From assembly GCA_016293225.1 (NCBI GenBank), contig JAEDEQ010000003.1, positions 1 to 59,855 on the forward strand: a DNA stretch of 59,855 nt, written 5' to 3'. Below, one piece after another: positions 16,021 through 24,657 of the stretch. The DNA is from Clostridiaceae bacterium. GTDB lineage: Bacteria; Bacillota; Clostridia; Oscillospirales; Acutalibacteraceae. The notes beneath the pieces are model-generated. The model saw nothing but the letters and a program-made list of their open reading frames with translations. It was not told the DNA's origin and ran no database searches. Each line of letters begins with the position of its first letter. The stretch's first letter is position 1. A program made the translations under genes and the position numbers.

Positions 16021-17376
16021 ATGGGTAAGGTACTTCAAAAAGCCACGGCTGTTTTTGCTGCGGTCATATTACTTGCTTCCTCTATAGGCTTTGCCGGCGG
16101 AAGCGGTCTTGTTGCAAACGCGCTCGGGGAATATCTTGATCCTTTTGATTATCTTTTTGACGACAACATCATCGGCGTGACGGATATTGATGCTTATTCC
16201 TATGACAGCTATGTTCTCGATTCGCTTGAAAACTATTATGATTTTTATAAGGACGATGATATATATCATAATGACGGTCCCGATATCGAGTTTGACGACA
16301 GTATATACAGCATTGTTGCGGTTGAGTCCTCCGATTCGAGCGTTGTTGAAGTTGGCGATTACGAAACCGGAGGCTATGTGCTCAGGGCGCGCGACCAAGG
16401 CTCTGCAATCATAACTGTTTATCATTACGGCGAGGTGTATAACCAGAAGCCCTCGGACGATCAGATTTATCTCGGAAATTACGACACCTTCCGGATCAAT
16501 GTTGAACGTGTTCCGGAAACGGAAGTTGTTGTTTCAAAAATTGCGGACAAAAATTACACGGGAAAGTATATCAAGCCTGCGCTCAAGCTTACATATAAGG
16601 ATATGACCCTTAAAGAGGGCAGGGATTACACCGTTTTCCTTGACGGCAACCGGGAGGTCGGAACGGCCTCGGTTGAAATTCTGCTTTCCGGCGGTTTTAC
16701 GGGAACAATTTATGATGAGTTCAGAATTCTTCCGACCATAAGCAAAACCTCCGCCGTTCTGTATTACGGAACAAAGCTTAATTTAAAGGTTAACACAAGC
16801 GAAAAAGTGACCTGGAAAACAAAGAACAAGTCCGTTGCAAAGGTCAGCTCAAGCGGCGTTGTTACTCCGGTGAGCGCCGGCACTGTCGTAATAACGGCAA
16901 CAACGGGCGGCTATACGCTTTCCTGTACTGTTACCGTTAAAAAACGTCAGCTCAACGCGTCAAAGAAAACGCTGTACATCGGTCAGAGCTTTGACCTTGA
17001 TTATTACGGCGGAACCGGAACCGTAAAATGGAAAAGCTCAAACAGCAAGACCGCAAAGGTCAATAAAAACGGTCTTGTCACCGCGCTCAAAAAAGGCAAG
17101 GTAACCATTACAGCAACAAGGAACAATCGCTCCGTTACCTGCACAGTCAATGTGATACAGCAGAAGCTGAGCAGTTCAAAGCTCACCGTTAAGGTGGGAA
17201 AGACCGCCGATCTCGACCTCAAGGGCGCAGTGAGCAAGGTTACCTGGACTTCGTCAAAGCCGAAGATTGCAAGCGTGAACAAGAACGGCCTTGTTAAGGG
17301 TCTGAAAAAAGGCACTGCTGTCATTACCGCAAAGCACGCCGGCGTAAGCTACAGATGCACCGTAACGGTAAAATAA
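16021..17376 (+). CDS. Secreted protein with three BIG2 Ig-like domains
   Basis: 451 residues. An N-terminal signal peptide (ATAVFAAVILLASSIGFAGG) is followed by an Asp/Tyr-rich region (about 35-110). Next comes a YTGKYIKPALKLTYKDMTL domain like the one in the two repeat proteins, then three BIG2 bacterial Ig-like domains from about 235 to the end (motifs VTWKTKNKSVAKVSSSGVVT, VKWKSSNSKTAKVNKNGLVT, VTWTSSKPKIASVNKNGLVK). No cell-wall anchor and no catalytic domain are visible. SD AAGGAG lies 10 bases upstream. Likely an extracellular adhesion or matrix component; function unassigned. Confidence 0.85.
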   Translation: MGKVLQKATAVFAAVILLASSIGFAGGSGLVANALGEYLDPFDYLFDDNIIGVTDIDAYSYDSYVLDSLENYYDFYKDDDIYHNDGPDIEFDDSIYSIVAVESSDSSVVEVGDYETGGYVLRARDQGSAIITVYHYGEVYNQKPSDDQIYLGNYDTFRINVERVPETEVVVSKIADKNYTGKYIKPALKLTYKDMTLKEGRDYTVFLDGNREVGTASVEILLSGGFTGTIYDEFRILPTISKTSAVLYYGTKLNLKVNTSEKVTWKTKNKSVAKVSSSGVVTPVSAGTVVITATTGGYTLSCTVTVKKRQLNASKKTLYIGQSFDLDYYGGTGTVKWKSSNSKTAKVNKNGLVTALKKGKVTITATRNNRSVTCTVNVIQQKLSSSKLTVKVGKTADLDLKGAVSKVTWTSSKPKIASVNKNGLVKGLKKGTAVITAKHAGVSYRCTVTVK

Positions 17377-17392
17377 CGCCAATAATATGATA

Positions 17393-17425
17393 CCCTCCGG
17401 CTTTTCGTGAAGTCCGGAGGGTTTT
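17393..17425 (+). terminator. Terminator of the BIG2 gene
   Basis: Eight-base-pair stem CCCTCCGG/CCGGAGGG followed by TTTT. Confidence 0.9.
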
Positions 17426-17470
17426 GTTCTGTGGGGATATTATATCATGACTTTGTGATTTTTCAAGAAC

Positions 17471-17498
17471 AAAAAAACAGCCGCAGATGCGACTGTTT
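17471..17498 (-). terminator. Terminator of the four-helix-bundle gene
   Basis: Ten-base-pair stem AAACAGTCGC/GCGGCTGTTT (one G-U pair) then TTTT on the minus strand, 14 bases after the stop. Confidence 0.8.
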
Positions 17499-17512
17499 CT
17501 TATGGTGAAACA

Positions 17513-17863
17513 CTATTTTTGATTTGATTTAGCGGTGTTGAGAGAAGCGATTAACATTCGCTTAATTTCTTCTGCAAGGGCAATCATTTCGTCAAAATCA
17601 TATTTAATAATTTGAGTTCTTTTCAATAATTTCAGCCAATATATACTTTCACCTGTCTCTTTTAATGAAATATGTAATTTAGAAATAAAATCGGCTTTAC
17701 TATTCCCGTATATAGCTTCATTTATATTTGCGCCTGCACTCGTCGCACTGCGAAGCAGCTGTTTTGCAATAGTTGTATCTTTTCGAGTTTTTGAAAATTC
17801 TTCGTAAAAGAACACTGTCATAGTTGCAAAATCAAGAGATTTCTCAAGCAAAGGACTATTCAC
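17513..17863 (-). CDS. Four-helix-bundle protein (23S rRNA intervening-sequence type)
   Basis: About 116 residues. The sequence pattern LLRSATSAGANINEA and KADFISKLHISLKETGESIYWL is diagnostic for the S23/IVP four-helix-bundle family, first found in intervening sequences of 23S rRNA genes and related in fold to Avd of diversity-generating retroelements. No rRNA or reverse transcriptase is nearby, so this is an orphan copy. Two GTG codons can serve as start; I chose 17863 because GAGG lies 8 bases upstream, while the GTG at 17872 is inside that SD. Purine/pyrimidine-rich inverted repeats lie just upstream. Confidence 0.85.
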   Translation of the reverse strand: MNSPLLEKSLDFATMTVFFYEEFSKTRKDTTIAKQLLRSATSAGANINEAIYGNSKADFISKLHISLKETGESIYWLKLLKRTQIIKYDFDEMIALAEEIKRMLIASLNTAKSNQK

Positions 17864-17924
17864 AGCTATCACCTCTTCGGTAGTATATCACTTAATCCCA
17901 ATATTATCAATGCTTTGCTTGCAA

Positions 17925-18018
17925 AGCCACCACTTCTTTTCTCTCTTCTCTCTTAGTTTTTATCTGGAAAAGTCGCAAGAGAAGAGTGAAGAAGAGAAGG
18001 GTGAAGAGAGAAGAGAAC
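17925..18018. repeat. GA/CT-rich inverted repeat tract
   Basis: A pyrimidine tract (TCTCTTCTCTCTT) and a downstream purine tract pair over about 13 bases, with further AGAAGAG repeats between them. No gene is visible here. It separates the four-helix-bundle gene from the tRNA-Ser terminator. Confidence 0.6.
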
Positions 18019-18051
18019 AAAAAGAAAAGCCACACTTTCGTGCGACTTTTC
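18019..18051 (-). terminator. Terminator of the tRNA-Ser pair
   Basis: Stem GAAAAG..CGCAC with GTGTG..CTTTTC closed by GAAA on the minus strand, followed by T5. Confidence 0.75.
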
Positions 18052-18055
18052 TTTA

Positions 18056-18146
18056 TGGCGGAGAAGAGGAGACTCGAACTCCTGCGCCGGTTTCCCGACC
18101 TACGCCCTTAGCAGGGGCGCCTCGTCACCAACTTGAGTACTTCTCC
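18056..18146 (-). tRNA. tRNA-Ser (anticodon GCT)
   Basis: 91-nt class II tRNA with acceptor GGAGAAG/CTTCTCC, anticodon stem CGCCC/GGGCG with loop CTGCTAA (anticodon GCT, codons AGC/AGU), a long variable arm, T arm with GTTCGAG, discriminator G and encoded CCA. It is co-transcribed behind tRNA-Ser(TGA), with no terminator between. Confidence 0.95.
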
Positions 18147-18181
18147 GTAGGTGTCGATAAACAGAATATCTAAGATAAAAA

Positions 18182-18271
18182 TGGCGGAGAGAGTGGGATT
18201 CGAACCCACGGTACGCAGGACGTACGACGGTTTTCAAGACCGTTCCGTTATGACCGCTTCGGTATCTCTCC
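18182..18271 (-). tRNA. tRNA-Ser (anticodon TGA)
   Basis: 90-nt class II tRNA: acceptor GGAGAGA/TCTCTCC, anticodon stem ACGGT/ACCGT with loop CTTGAAA (anticodon TGA, UCN codons), a long variable arm, T arm GTGGG/CCCAC, discriminator G and encoded CCA. Confidence 0.95.
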
Positions 18272-18287
18272 GTATTGGTGCCTTGAA

Positions 18288-18316
18288 ATATTATCATAAT
18301 TCTGAGCCGTTGTCAA
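18288..18316 (-). promoter_or_regulatory. Promoter of the tRNA-Ser pair
   Basis: Perfect TTGACA (18311-18316) and TAATAT (18288-18293) on the minus strand, 17-bp spacer. Confidence 0.8.
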
Positions 18317-18362
18317 GTATTTTTTATAAATTTTGTCAGTCGCGGACAGATATAAAGATAAA

Positions 18363-18405
18363 AAACAGTTTTAACTGTTGCTTAAAGAGGAGAGTTATAA
18401 TATAA
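18363..18405 (+). promoter_or_regulatory. Promoter of the lipase-like gene with palindromic operator candidate
   Basis: TTGCTT (18377-18382) and TATAAT (18400-18405), 17-bp spacer. The palindrome AACAGTT-TT-AACTGTT (18363-18378) abuts and overlaps the -35 box, a position typical of a repressor site. Confidence 0.65.
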
Positions 18406-18440
18406 TCATTATAATATCAGTAAGAGAACGGAGGATACAT

Positions 18441-19382
18441 ATGTCAATTATAAAAAAGGACGCATACTTTGTTTCGTCAACCGGAAAGGATAATATTCAC
18501 TGCTGCGTCTGGCAGGACGAAGAAAAAGCGCCGAAGGGAATTTTCCAGATAGCTCACGGCGTTTCGGAGTATATTGAGCGCTATGACGAGTTTGCACGCT
18601 TCATGGCGTCAAACGGCTTCATCGTCTGCGGCAACGACCACCTCGGACACGGCCTTTCCGCAAGAACGCTCGGCGACCTCGGCTTTTTTGCAGAGGAGGA
18701 CGGGGACATTCGTCTTGTGGACGATATGCACATTCTCTCGCTTATAATGAAAAGGAAATATCCCGAACTTCCGCTTGTTCTTTTCGGCCACAGTATGGGC
18801 TCGTTTTGCGCAAGGGTTTATGCCGCCCAGTTCGGAAATGAGCTTGCCGCGCTGATTCTTTGCGGAACGGGGGAGCTGCCTGCGGCGGCAGTGGTGCTTG
18901 AAGAACCGCTTAATTTCCTTTGCAAAAAGCTCGGCACAAAAGCCACTGTTCCGGGCAATATCCTTGATAAGCTCGGCTCGCTTACTATAAGAGACAAAAG
19001 AACCGATTCCGACTGGCTCAGCCGTAACCGCGAAAATGTTGAAAAGTATATTGCCGACCCGCTTTGCGGCAATCCGCTCAAGCTCGGCGGCGTGAGGGAC
19101 ATCGTTTCGCTTGCAAACTCCGCCTGCGCAACAGGCTGGGCTAACAGCGTGCCTCTGGGACTGCCGATTATGCTGATTTCCGGCGCAAAGGACCCTGTCG
19201 GAATGAACGGAAAGGGAGTCATTGCCTGCTGCGATAACCTTGAAAGCGCCGGCCATGAGCCGGAGGTCATTCTCTATCCCGGAGACAGACATGAAATTCT
19301 CAATGAGGACGACCGCGAAAAGGTCTATAACGACGTGCTTTCATGGCTTCTTAAATCAATACCTTTTGATGGCAATTTTTAA
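18441..19382 (+). CDS. Alpha/beta hydrolase, monoacylglycerol-lipase/lysophospholipase type
   Basis: 313 residues. GGAGG precedes the ATG at 18441 by 7 bases; the open frame upstream is not coding-like. The fold's landmarks are present: oxyanion FQIAHGVSEY, nucleophile elbow GHSMGS (Ser), acid in SGAKDPVG, and the catalytic histidine in GDRHEIL. This is the Hydrolase_4 (serine aminopeptidase S33) family, whose members cleave monoacylglycerols or lysophospholipids. Cytoplasmic, no signal peptide. Monocistronic, possibly controlled by the palindrome on its promoter. Confidence 0.9.
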   Translation: MSIIKKDAYFVSSTGKDNIHCCVWQDEEKAPKGIFQIAHGVSEYIERYDEFARFMASNGFIVCGNDHLGHGLSARTLGDLGFFAEEDGDIRLVDDMHILSLIMKRKYPELPLVLFGHSMGSFCARVYAAQFGNELAALILCGTGELPAAAVVLEEPLNFLCKKLGTKATVPGNILDKLGSLTIRDKRTDSDWLSRNRENVEKYIADPLCGNPLKLGGVRDIVSLANSACATGWANSVPLGLPIMLISGAKDPVGMNGKGVIACCDNLESAGHEPEVILYPGDRHEILNEDDREKVYNDVLSWLLKSIPFDGNF

Positions 19383-19451
19383 TCTTGAATTAAGCAAAAT
19401 ATGATAAATTATTACAAACACGTTTTGCTTGTATACTTTTTGTAAAAATAC

Positions 19452-19480
19452 TTGCAATTTTGTGCCGAATGGTATAAAAT
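19452..19480 (+). promoter_or_regulatory. Promoter of the parvulin gene
   Basis: TTGCAA (19452-19457) and TAAAAT (19475-19480), 17-bp spacer. Confidence 0.6.
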
Positions 19481-19542
19481 AAAAAAGTTATCGCGGCCTT
19501 TTGACCGCCAAAAGAAATCAATTTGAAAAGGATGAAAGCACG

Positions 19543-21390
19543 ATGGCAAAAGAAGAAAAGTCCGCTGCTGAAATTTATCGTCAGGAGCGTAAGGCGCGCC
19601 TTGCAAAAGCGGCAAAAAAGAACAACAAAAAGGCCTATAACCCCCAGGCAGGCAAAACCGCCGGAAAGATTATTTCCGTCATTCTGGTTGTTGCAATCAT
19701 TGCCGGAGTCACCGCTTTGGCGGTCAACTTTACGGGTGCTGTTGAAAAGAACCGCACCGCTGTAACGGTCGGCGATGTTGTCGTTAACCAGCCCGAGTTT
19801 TCCTATTACTACAGCTCAGGCTACCAGATGGTTTCCAATTACTACGCTTCCTATGTCGGCTACGATACTTCAAAAGCTCCCTCAAGCCAGACCTACGCGG
19901 GCGCTATGGGCGAAATTCCCGATTTTCCGGAAGATAAGACCCCCACATGGTCGGATTTCTTCAAGTATTATGCCGAAAACAACCTGAAGTATATCAAGGC
20001 GTTTGTTAAGATTGCAAACGAAAAGAATATTACGCTTGATGATTCCGATAAGGCCAAGATTGACGAAAACATCGAAAGCATTACGGAGACCGCAAAGAAC
20101 AGCGGCTATTCTCTCAACTCATATCTGCGCGCCGTATACGGAAAGGGCGTTAACGAAAAGCTCCTTAGAATCATTCTTGAAGAGCAGACTCTCGCTCAGA
20201 AGGTTGAGTCAGAAAAGACTGAGGAACTCAAGGCCTCCTATACCGATAAGCAGGTTGAAAAGGAGTACAGCAAAAATACCCAGGACTATGCAACCGTAAG
20301 CTACAGAGCTTATAAGTTTGCGGCCGAAAAGGTCAAGAGCGAGGACGGCTCAAGCGAGGCAGTCAACGAGACTACTCTTGCCGCGGCAAAGAAAAAGGCC
20401 GACGCTTTCGCAAAGGCAGTCACCGATGAAAACAGCTTCAAGGCTCTTGCCGCCGATGAGGAAAAGTCGCTCAAGAACAGTGATTATAAGCTTTACATCA
20501 CCGACGACAGCAAGACCCTCAGCGAGGAGATGACTTATTCGGCTCTTTCCCAGTCGGCTTCGGATTCCGACTTCCTTGAATGGGCATTCAATGCCAAGAC
20601 TGCAAAGGGCGATACCTATGTGCTCAAGGGAACGGAGGATTACACGGTCTATATGATGACCTCTCCGATGCACAAGGCTGCCGATACCGTAACATATGAC
20701 GTAAGGCATATCCTTGTTAAGTTCCCCGAAGCACAGGAGAGCAGCTCCGAGGGAGAGACGGCCGCAGAAGGAGACGAAACCACTGCCGCCGCAGAAACAA
20801 CCGCCAAGGCTGAAACCGCTGACGAAAAGAAAACAGAGGACGTTAAGGTTGAAACTCTTGACGTATCAAAGTATAAGGATGTAAATATCTATCTTGACGT
20901 TAATGCCGAAACCGCAAAGGATAAGGCAACTTACAAGAAAGCTCAGGATATTCTTGAAGAATACCTCAAGGGCGACAGGACTGAGGAAGCCTTTGAAGCG
21001 CTTGAAAAGGAGTATTCCGAAGACACCAGAGACGATGACGGTCACCTGCAGTCTCTCATTTATGAAAATGTTCCCAAGGGACAGATGGTTCCCGAGTTTG
21101 AGTCCTGGTCGCTTGCCAAGGGCAGAAAGGCCGGCGATGTAGGTATTGTTGAAACCACCTACGGATATCATATCATGTATTTCGTAAAGACAACTACGAC
21201 AACATGGGAAGACACCGTCAGAGCAGCACTTGCCCAGACAGATCTTTCAACCTATCAGAACGAGGTTGTTGAAAGCGATAATGTTAAGCTTTCAAACGAA
21301 AATGATAAGGCTATCTGCGATGTTACCGATTTCCTTGATAAGCTTGCAAAGCAGGCTGCAAGGAACCAGTCCTCACAGCTGAGCTATTAA
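19543..21390 (+). CDS. Membrane-anchored peptidyl-prolyl isomerase with parvulin domain
   Basis: 615 residues from the ATG at 19543 (AAGGA 10 bases upstream). A basic cytoplasmic head (1-37) is followed by one membrane segment around 42-62 (IISVILVVAIIAGVTALAV). The outside part has a SurA/PrsA-like chaperone region and a parvulin domain starting VTYDVRHILVKFPEA and ending GYHIMYFVK. An Ala/Glu/Thr-rich insert (about 405-435) splits the parvulin domain. PrsA is a lipoprotein in Bacillus; here there is no lipobox and the anchor is a transmembrane helix. It should fold exported proteins, of which this neighbourhood encodes several. Monocistronic. Confidence 0.85.
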   Translation: MAKEEKSAAEIYRQERKARLAKAAKKNNKKAYNPQAGKTAGKIISVILVVAIIAGVTALAVNFTGAVEKNRTAVTVGDVVVNQPEFSYYYSSGYQMVSNYYASYVGYDTSKAPSSQTYAGAMGEIPDFPEDKTPTWSDFFKYYAENNLKYIKAFVKIANEKNITLDDSDKAKIDENIESITETAKNSGYSLNSYLRAVYGKGVNEKLLRIILEEQTLAQKVESEKTEELKASYTDKQVEKEYSKNTQDYATVSYRAYKFAAEKVKSEDGSSEAVNETTLAAAKKKADAFAKAVTDENSFKALAADEEKSLKNSDYKLYITDDSKTLSEEMTYSALSQSASDSDFLEWAFNAKTAKGDTYVLKGTEDYTVYMMTSPMHKAADTVTYDVRHILVKFPEAQESSSEGETAAEGDETTAAAETTAKAETADEKKTEDVKVETLDVSKYKDVNIYLDVNAETAKDKATYKKAQDILEEYLKGDRTEEAFEALEKEYSEDTRDDDGHLQSLIYENVPKGQMVPEFESWSLAKGRKAGDVGIVETTYGYHIMYFVKTTTTTWEDTVRAALAQTDLSTYQNEVVESDNVKLSNENDKAICDVTDFLDKLAKQAARNQSSQLSY

Positions 21391-21400
21391 ACAAAACAAG

Positions 21401-21440
21401 ACAGCGTGTTTACCCACTGCGGCAGCACGCTGTTATTTTT
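21401..21440 (+). terminator. Terminator of the parvulin gene
   Basis: Eight-base-pair stem ACAGCGTG/CACGCTGT followed by TATTTTTAT. Confidence 0.8.
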
Positions 21441-21492
21441 ATACGCTTTTAAGTTTGCTTTGTGGTGAGTCATGCACCGCAAAAACTGCAAA

Positions 21493-21520
21493 ATAAAAAC
21501 CGCCGGGCGAGCCGGCGGCT
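21493..21520 (-). terminator. Terminator of ftsZ
   Basis: Stem GCCGCCGG/CCGGCGGT on the minus strand followed by TTTTATTTT, 14 bases after the ftsZ stop. Confidence 0.85.
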
Positions 21521-21534
21521 TTATCAATATTCAA

Positions 21535-22923
21535 TCAGTTGTTGTTTGAAAAAATGTTTCTGCCCTTAAAGATGGGAAGAACATCGCTTTCGTCATCATC
21601 GGGATCATCAAAGATTGAACCGGACTTTTTCTTCGGCGTTTCAATCACGTCAAACGAGTGAACGTCTGAGTTTGACTGAGCAGACGGCGAGGAGAAGGAG
21701 CTGACGTCGGTAATCGGCTGGGAAACCTGCTCCTGCGGCTTTGAGCCGTTCTTGGCGTTTTCAAGCGCGTCAAAAAAGCTCTTGCCGAATTCGGTAGCCT
21801 TGAAATCTGTTGATGAGTCGGTATCCATCGAAGTGAAAATTGAAGTTCCCTGATTCTTCGGCTTGGTGGACTGACTGATGAAACCGCTCCGTCCTGCTGA
21901 CGGCTGTGAAGCCGGGGCTGCGGCGGAGTTAACGGGCTTCGCCATCTTGTCCGCGTCGTTTTCCTCAAGAGAGCCGAAGCCGGTGGCGATAACGGTTATA
22001 AGCATTTCGTCGCCCATCTCTTCATCAAAGACTGAACCGAAGATGATGTTTGCGTCCGGATGAGTTGCCTGTGTGATAAGATCGCCGGCCTGCTCGATCA
22101 TGTCAAGAGACATATCGGAAGAACAGGTGACGTTGATGATAACGCCGCTTGCACCGTCAATGGCTGTTTCAAGCAGCGGACTTGTGATTGCTTCCTTGGT
22201 GGCCTCAACAGCGCAGTTTGCGCCTCTGCCGCGGCCGATGCCCATGTGAGCGCGGCCTGCGTCCTTCATAACGCTCTTGATGTCCGCAAAGTCAAGGTTG
22301 ATATAGCCGGGAACCTTAATGGTATCGGAAATGCTCTTAACGCCCTGCCAGAGAACCTCGTTAGCCTTGCCGAAAGCGTCCTTCATGCTCAGCGATTTAT
22401 CGCCGAGAAGCTTGAGCCTTTCGTTCGGGATAACGATAAGGCTGTCAACGTGCTTCTGAAGCTCGCGGATACCGTCCTCGGCCTGCTGCATACGTCTTCT
22501 GCCCTCAAATTTGAACGGCTTTGTTACAATGCCGACCGTGAGAGCGCCGAGCTCCCTTGCAACCTCGGCAACAACGGGAGCAGCGCCCGTTCCGGTGCCG
22601 CCGCCCATGCCTGCGGTGATGAAAACCATATCGGTTGAGCGCAGGGCGTCTGCAATAACATCGCGGCTTTCCTCTGCGGCCTTTTTGCCTACTGCGGGAT
22701 CGCCGCCGGCGCCCATGCAGCCGGTAACCTTTTCGCCAATCTGAATTTTATGAGTTGCCTTTGAATCCTCAAGAATCTGTCTGTCGGTGTTGATGGTAAG
22801 AAATTCAACGCCGAAAACGCCTGCGTCAACCATGCTGTTGACGGCGTTTCCTCCGCCTCCGCCTACACCTACAACTTTGATCTGGTTATAAGCTATGTTT
22901 TCATTGTCCATAACGAAGCCCAT
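21535..22923 (-). CDS. ftsZ: Cell division protein FtsZ
   Basis: 462 residues. The tubulin signature GMGGGTGTGAAPVVAE, the N-terminal GVGGGGGNAVNSM loop and the synergy loop are intact. The C-terminal linker is Ser/Gln-rich, and the conserved tail is LPIFKGRNIF, slightly divergent from the usual LP-x-FLR-x-R that contacts FtsA/SepF. Six extra residues follow it. AGGAGG lies 7 bases upstream of the ATG. The gene stands alone, not in a dcw cluster, with its own promoter and terminator. Confidence 0.98.
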   Translation of the reverse strand: MGFVMDNENIAYNQIKVVGVGGGGGNAVNSMVDAGVFGVEFLTINTDRQILEDSKATHKIQIGEKVTGCMGAGGDPAVGKKAAEESRDVIADALRSTDMVFITAGMGGGTGTGAAPVVAEVARELGALTVGIVTKPFKFEGRRRMQQAEDGIRELQKHVDSLIVIPNERLKLLGDKSLSMKDAFGKANEVLWQGVKSISDTIKVPGYINLDFADIKSVMKDAGRAHMGIGRGRGANCAVEATKEAITSPLLETAIDGASGVIINVTCSSDMSLDMIEQAGDLITQATHPDANIIFGSVFDEEMGDEMLITVIATGFGSLEENDADKMAKPVNSAAAPASQPSAGRSGFISQSTKPKNQGTSIFTSMDTDSSTDFKATEFGKSFFDALENAKNGSKPQEQVSQPITDVSSFSSPSAQSNSDVHSFDVIETPKKKSGSIFDDPDDDESDVLPIFKGRNIFSNNN

Positions 22924-23014
22924 TATACTTCCTCCTGTCTTATATTTACGGTAAAAGAAAAATTACTCAATTGATACAAAATGGCATAATACCGCCTTAA
23001 CGGTAATTCAAGTT

Positions 23015-23043
23015 ATTATAACACGCTTTTTCAAAAAAGACAA
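23015..23043 (-). promoter_or_regulatory. Promoter of ftsZ
   Basis: TTGTCT (23038-23043) and TATAAT (23015-23020) on the minus strand, 17-bp spacer. The -10 is inside the palindrome GTTATAATAAC. Leader of about 90 bases. The remaining interval to 23160 is AT-rich with nothing else visible. Confidence 0.6.
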
Positions 23044-23159
23044 CAACCAAATTGCACATCTTTTACATATTTTTTTTCTGTTTTTATGACAGTTGACTAA
23101 TTTTGCACTGAATTTTAAGGCTGACTTAAGAAAACTTTATTTTTCTTTCCCTATAACGC

Positions 23160-23188
23160 TTGAAAAAAGAGGAAAAAACCTATATAAT
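23160..23188 (+). promoter_or_regulatory. Promoter of the metallophosphoesterase gene
   Basis: TTGAAA (23160-23165) and TATAAT (23183-23188), 17-bp spacer. Confidence 0.75.
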
Positions 23189-23253
23189 TGTTCCGCATAA
23201 TAACGACGGCTTTCCGTCCGCTGCAAAAATACTATATAAAGGAGTAAATTACC

Positions 23254-24465
23254 ATGCCGGAATTTCTGATGAAAATTGTCAGCTTTGTGCTCGGTATCAT
23301 CACCTCAATCTCAATGAGTATGTCCTCATTGACCGCACTCATCAACAAAAACAACTTTGAAGTTGCGTCCTCGTTCGATCAGGTTGTATATGAAGACCAG
23401 CTTGTACCCGAAAAGGACACCGACGGCAACTGGACGTTTTATACCGACAGAGACCTCAAAATTCTTCAGCTCACCGATGTTCATATCGGCGGCGGCATAA
23501 TGTCGCTTAAAAAGGACAAGATGGCTCTCAACGCGGTTGCGGCAATGCTTACTGCCGAAAAGCCCGACCTTGTTGTTATCACCGGCGACCTTGTTTATCC
23601 CGTACCTTTCCAGGCCGGAACATTCAACAACGGCATTTCAACGGATATGGTCATCACGCTGCTTGAAAAGCTCGGCGTTTATTACACCGTTTGCTTCGGC
23701 AACCACGATTCCGAGCTTTACAGCGACTACACCCGTGAAAAGATTGCCGATAAGTATGCAAATCCCGACCTCAAATACAGCCTTTTCCAAAAAGGTCCGG
23801 AAGACGTTGACGGTTACGGCAACCAGGTTATCAAGGTTAAGAACTCAAAGGGTATCGTTACAAATGCTTTCTTCACTATTGACTCGCACTCATATATAGA
23901 CGGCGACTTTTTGGGCATTCAGTGGAAGTATGACAATATCCACGAAAACCAGATTGAATGGTACAAGGAATGCGTCCTTGCCATTGATGCCGCCAACAAG
24001 GCAGTAGACCCGGATTGCCCGATGTTCACGTCGCTTTGCTTCTTCCACATTCCGCTTGAGGAGTACGGCATCGCATGGCAGGAGTACAAGGCAAACGGCT
24101 ATAAGGACACCGAAAACGTAAAGTGCTTTGCGGGCGGATATTATGAAAAGGACGAAAAGTCCTACTGCGGAATTCATTCGGATAACTTCTTTGAAACCGC
24201 TCTTGAGCTTGGCTCAACAAAGGGCATTTTCTGCGGTCATGACCACGAAAACAACGCAAGTATCGAGTATAAGGGTATAAGACTTACATACGGTATGAGC
24301 ATCGATTACCTTGCTTATACAGGTATCTATAAAAAGGGCGCGCAGCGCGGCTGCACCGTTATCACCCTTTCAAAGGACGGCGAGCTTTCCGTTTCGCTTG
24401 AAAACTACTATCAGGACAAGTATGTTTCAAAGTATGAAAAGGAAAAGGTCAGTATGGATCGCTGA
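23254..24465 (+). CDS. Calcineurin-like metallophosphoesterase, exported or membrane-tethered
   Basis: 403 residues. The N-terminus (KIVSFVLGIITSISMSMSSLTAL) is a signal or anchor segment. All metal-binding motifs of the calcineurin-like fold are present in order: LTDVHIGG, GDLVYP, GNHDSE, FFHIPL and GHDHEN. The family hydrolyses phosphomonoesters or diesters, and this subgroup resembles Dcr2/purple-acid-type enzymes; the substrate is not evident. SD AAAGGAG lies 9 bases upstream. Monocistronic with a strong terminator. Confidence 0.88.
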   Translation: MPEFLMKIVSFVLGIITSISMSMSSLTALINKNNFEVASSFDQVVYEDQLVPEKDTDGNWTFYTDRDLKILQLTDVHIGGGIMSLKKDKMALNAVAAMLTAEKPDLVVITGDLVYPVPFQAGTFNNGISTDMVITLLEKLGVYYTVCFGNHDSELYSDYTREKIADKYANPDLKYSLFQKGPEDVDGYGNQVIKVKNSKGIVTNAFFTIDSHSYIDGDFLGIQWKYDNIHENQIEWYKECVLAIDAANKAVDPDCPMFTSLCFFHIPLEEYGIAWQEYKANGYKDTENVKCFAGGYYEKDEKSYCGIHSDNFFETALELGSTKGIFCGHDHENNASIEYKGIRLTYGMSIDYLAYTGIYKKGAQRGCTVITLSKDGELSVSLENYYQDKYVSKYEKEKVSMDR

Positions 24466-24521
24466 ACGCAGGCTTCAGCTTGCATAAGTTTAAATCTGCT
24501 GCCTGACTGAGCATTATTATA

Positions 24522-24556
24522 CCGCACGTTTGCCGTGAAAAGCAGACGTGCGGTTT
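24522..24556 (+). terminator. Terminator of the metallophosphoesterase gene
   Basis: Twelve-base-pair stem beginning CCGCACGTTTGC, 8-base loop, then TTTT. The same stem design occurs behind thyX. Confidence 0.85.
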
Positions 24557-24608
24557 TGCTCTGCGGCCTGCTTTGCGCAGCTTTGCCGGGTAATGATTCG
24601 GTTTGTTC

Positions 24609-24637
24609 TTGCATTTTTCTGTTTGTTGCTGTAGAAT
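24609..24637 (+). promoter_or_regulatory. Promoter of the LUD-domain gene
   Basis: TTGCAT (24609-24614) and TAGAAT (24632-24637), 17-bp spacer. Confidence 0.55.
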
Positions 24638-24657
24638 ACTTTCGGGAGCTGATAAAA

